DNA of 64,000 nt. Origin: UBA5359 sp002410925 [NCBI: bacterium UBP13_UBA5359]. GTDB lineage: Bacteria > UBP13 > UBA5359. A program made the position numbers and the translations under genes. How positions within the stretch are numbered: the stretch's first letter is position 1; each line of letters starts with the position of its first letter. Of this stretch, positions 63,497 to 64,000 are shown piece by piece. The notes beneath the pieces are model-generated. The model did not search any database. It was not told where the DNA came from and was given only the letters and a program-made list of their open reading frames with translations. The stretch spans positions 1 through 64,000 of the forward strand of contig DHPR01000027.1 in the NCBI GenBank assembly GCA_002410925.1. Direction: 5' to 3'.

Positions 63497-64000
63497 ATGA
63501 AGCTCAATAAAGAGACATTTGAAATATATGTTCCCGACGGGATTGACACCGCCGCCGCCCTGGCAAGAACTACGCACATGGCCGTTTCCGCTCATCAGGA
63601 TGATATTGAGATCATGGCTATGGATGGCGTGCTGCAGTGCTTCGGAAAATCCGATAAATGGTTTACAGGCGTCGTAGCCACTAATGGTGCCGGCAGTCCG
63701 CGCGACGGTTTCTATGCCGATTATAATGATGAGCAGATGAGAACTATCAGGCGCAAAGAACAGAAAAAAGCTGCCTATGTAGGAGAATATTCAGCTGCCG
63801 TCTTTCTAGATCATTCAAGCGCCGAAATGAAGGATTCATCCTATCCCGGCGCAATAGATGATCTGAAGGCATTGCTTCAGGTCGCACGGCCGGAAACGGT
63901 ATATGTGCATAACCCTGCCGATAAACACCCCACGCACGTTTGTACAGCTATCAGACTTATACAGGCCATAAGAAGCCTGCCCAAGGATGAAAGGCCGAAT
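63497..64000 (+). CDS. PIG-L/LmbE-type deacetylase, N-terminal part (cut by window edge)
   Basis: The first 168 codons of a gene running off the window, starting with ATG after AGGAGGAAATC. The zinc-binding pattern AHQDDIE matches the PIG-L/LmbE motif HxDDxE-type site, and ATNGAGSPRDG and HNPADKHPTHV supply further family residues, with the last His as third ligand. Members remove acetyl groups from N-acetylglucosamine derivatives. It lies nine bases after the ROK-like gene and is likely co-transcribed with it. Confidence 0.85.
   Translation, partial: MKLNKETFEIYVPDGIDTAAALARTTHMAVSAHQDDIEIMAMDGVLQCFGKSDKWFTGVVATNGAGSPRDGFYADYNDEQMRTIRRKEQKKAAYVGEYSAAVFLDHSSAEMKDSSYPGAIDDLKALLQVARPETVYVHNPADKHPTHVCTAIRLIQAIRSLPKDERPN

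Overview
The window looks like a chromosome segment of a diderm bacterium with a Firmicutes-like housekeeping gene order. Two things point to an outer membrane: a predicted beta-barrel protein ending in an aromatic C-terminus (24711-26564) and a Wza-like SLBB export protein with a signal peptide (14087-14968). The pyrR-pyrB-pyrC-carA-carB-pyrF-pyrE operon with a PyrR-type attenuator, the yebC-ruvC-ruvA-ruvB-queH-queA run, and frequent TTG/GTG starts behind strong GGAGG sites resemble Firmicutes and related Terrabacteria. GH123/DUF4091 proteins, H-x-DG pseudopilins, UroD-like enzymes, Gfo/Idh oxidoreductases and LacI regulators together suggest Armatimonadota or a diderm Firmicutes-related lineage. 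This placement is inference; no rRNA, tRNA or CRISPR was seen.

Layout. 1-900: the 5' end of a secreted protein and a small membrane protein with DnaJ-type zinc-finger repeats. 906-15011: a leftward exopolysaccharide cluster with a Wza-like protein, a degenerate Wzc-like protein, a flippase, five glycosyltransferases, two radical SAM proteins, a methyltransferase and an acetyltransferase. A perfect hairpin covers the ribosome binding site of its first gene. 15048-24620: two AraC regulators, a pabBC fusion, a decayed RelE/Phd module, a UroD-like enzyme, L-serine dehydratase, a UroD remnant, a phosphoribosyltransferase-hydrolase fusion and a zinc-ribbon protein. 24711-36011: the outer membrane protein and the pyrimidine operon with dut, led by promoter, PyrR-box and terminator elements.

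36039-49027 is the most unusual region. It is an island of two giant LamG/GH123-type secreted proteins, a pseudopilin and its decayed second copy, a PHP and a metallo-beta-lactamase hydrolase. Two repressor genes flank it, and a 16-bp element is repeated exactly upstream of both. A tandem duplication of a pilin plus LamG-GH123 unit explains much of its structure. 49207-55191: a LacI-controlled sugar-oxidation operon (alcohol dehydrogenase, epimerase, three Gfo/Idh enzymes) with near-perfect promoter and palindromic operators. 55297-61740: an orphan sensor kinase and the Holliday-junction/queuosine genes. 62087-64000: a ROK-like sugar kinase and the start of a PIG-L deacetylase.

Main points for follow-up: the Wzc-like protein has Arg in place of the Walker A Lys and a RodZ-type C-terminal domain; carA encodes Asn where the catalytic His of the glutaminase triad should be; a second LamG domain is inserted inside the GH123 N-terminal region of one paralogue; the toxin gene is frameshifted.
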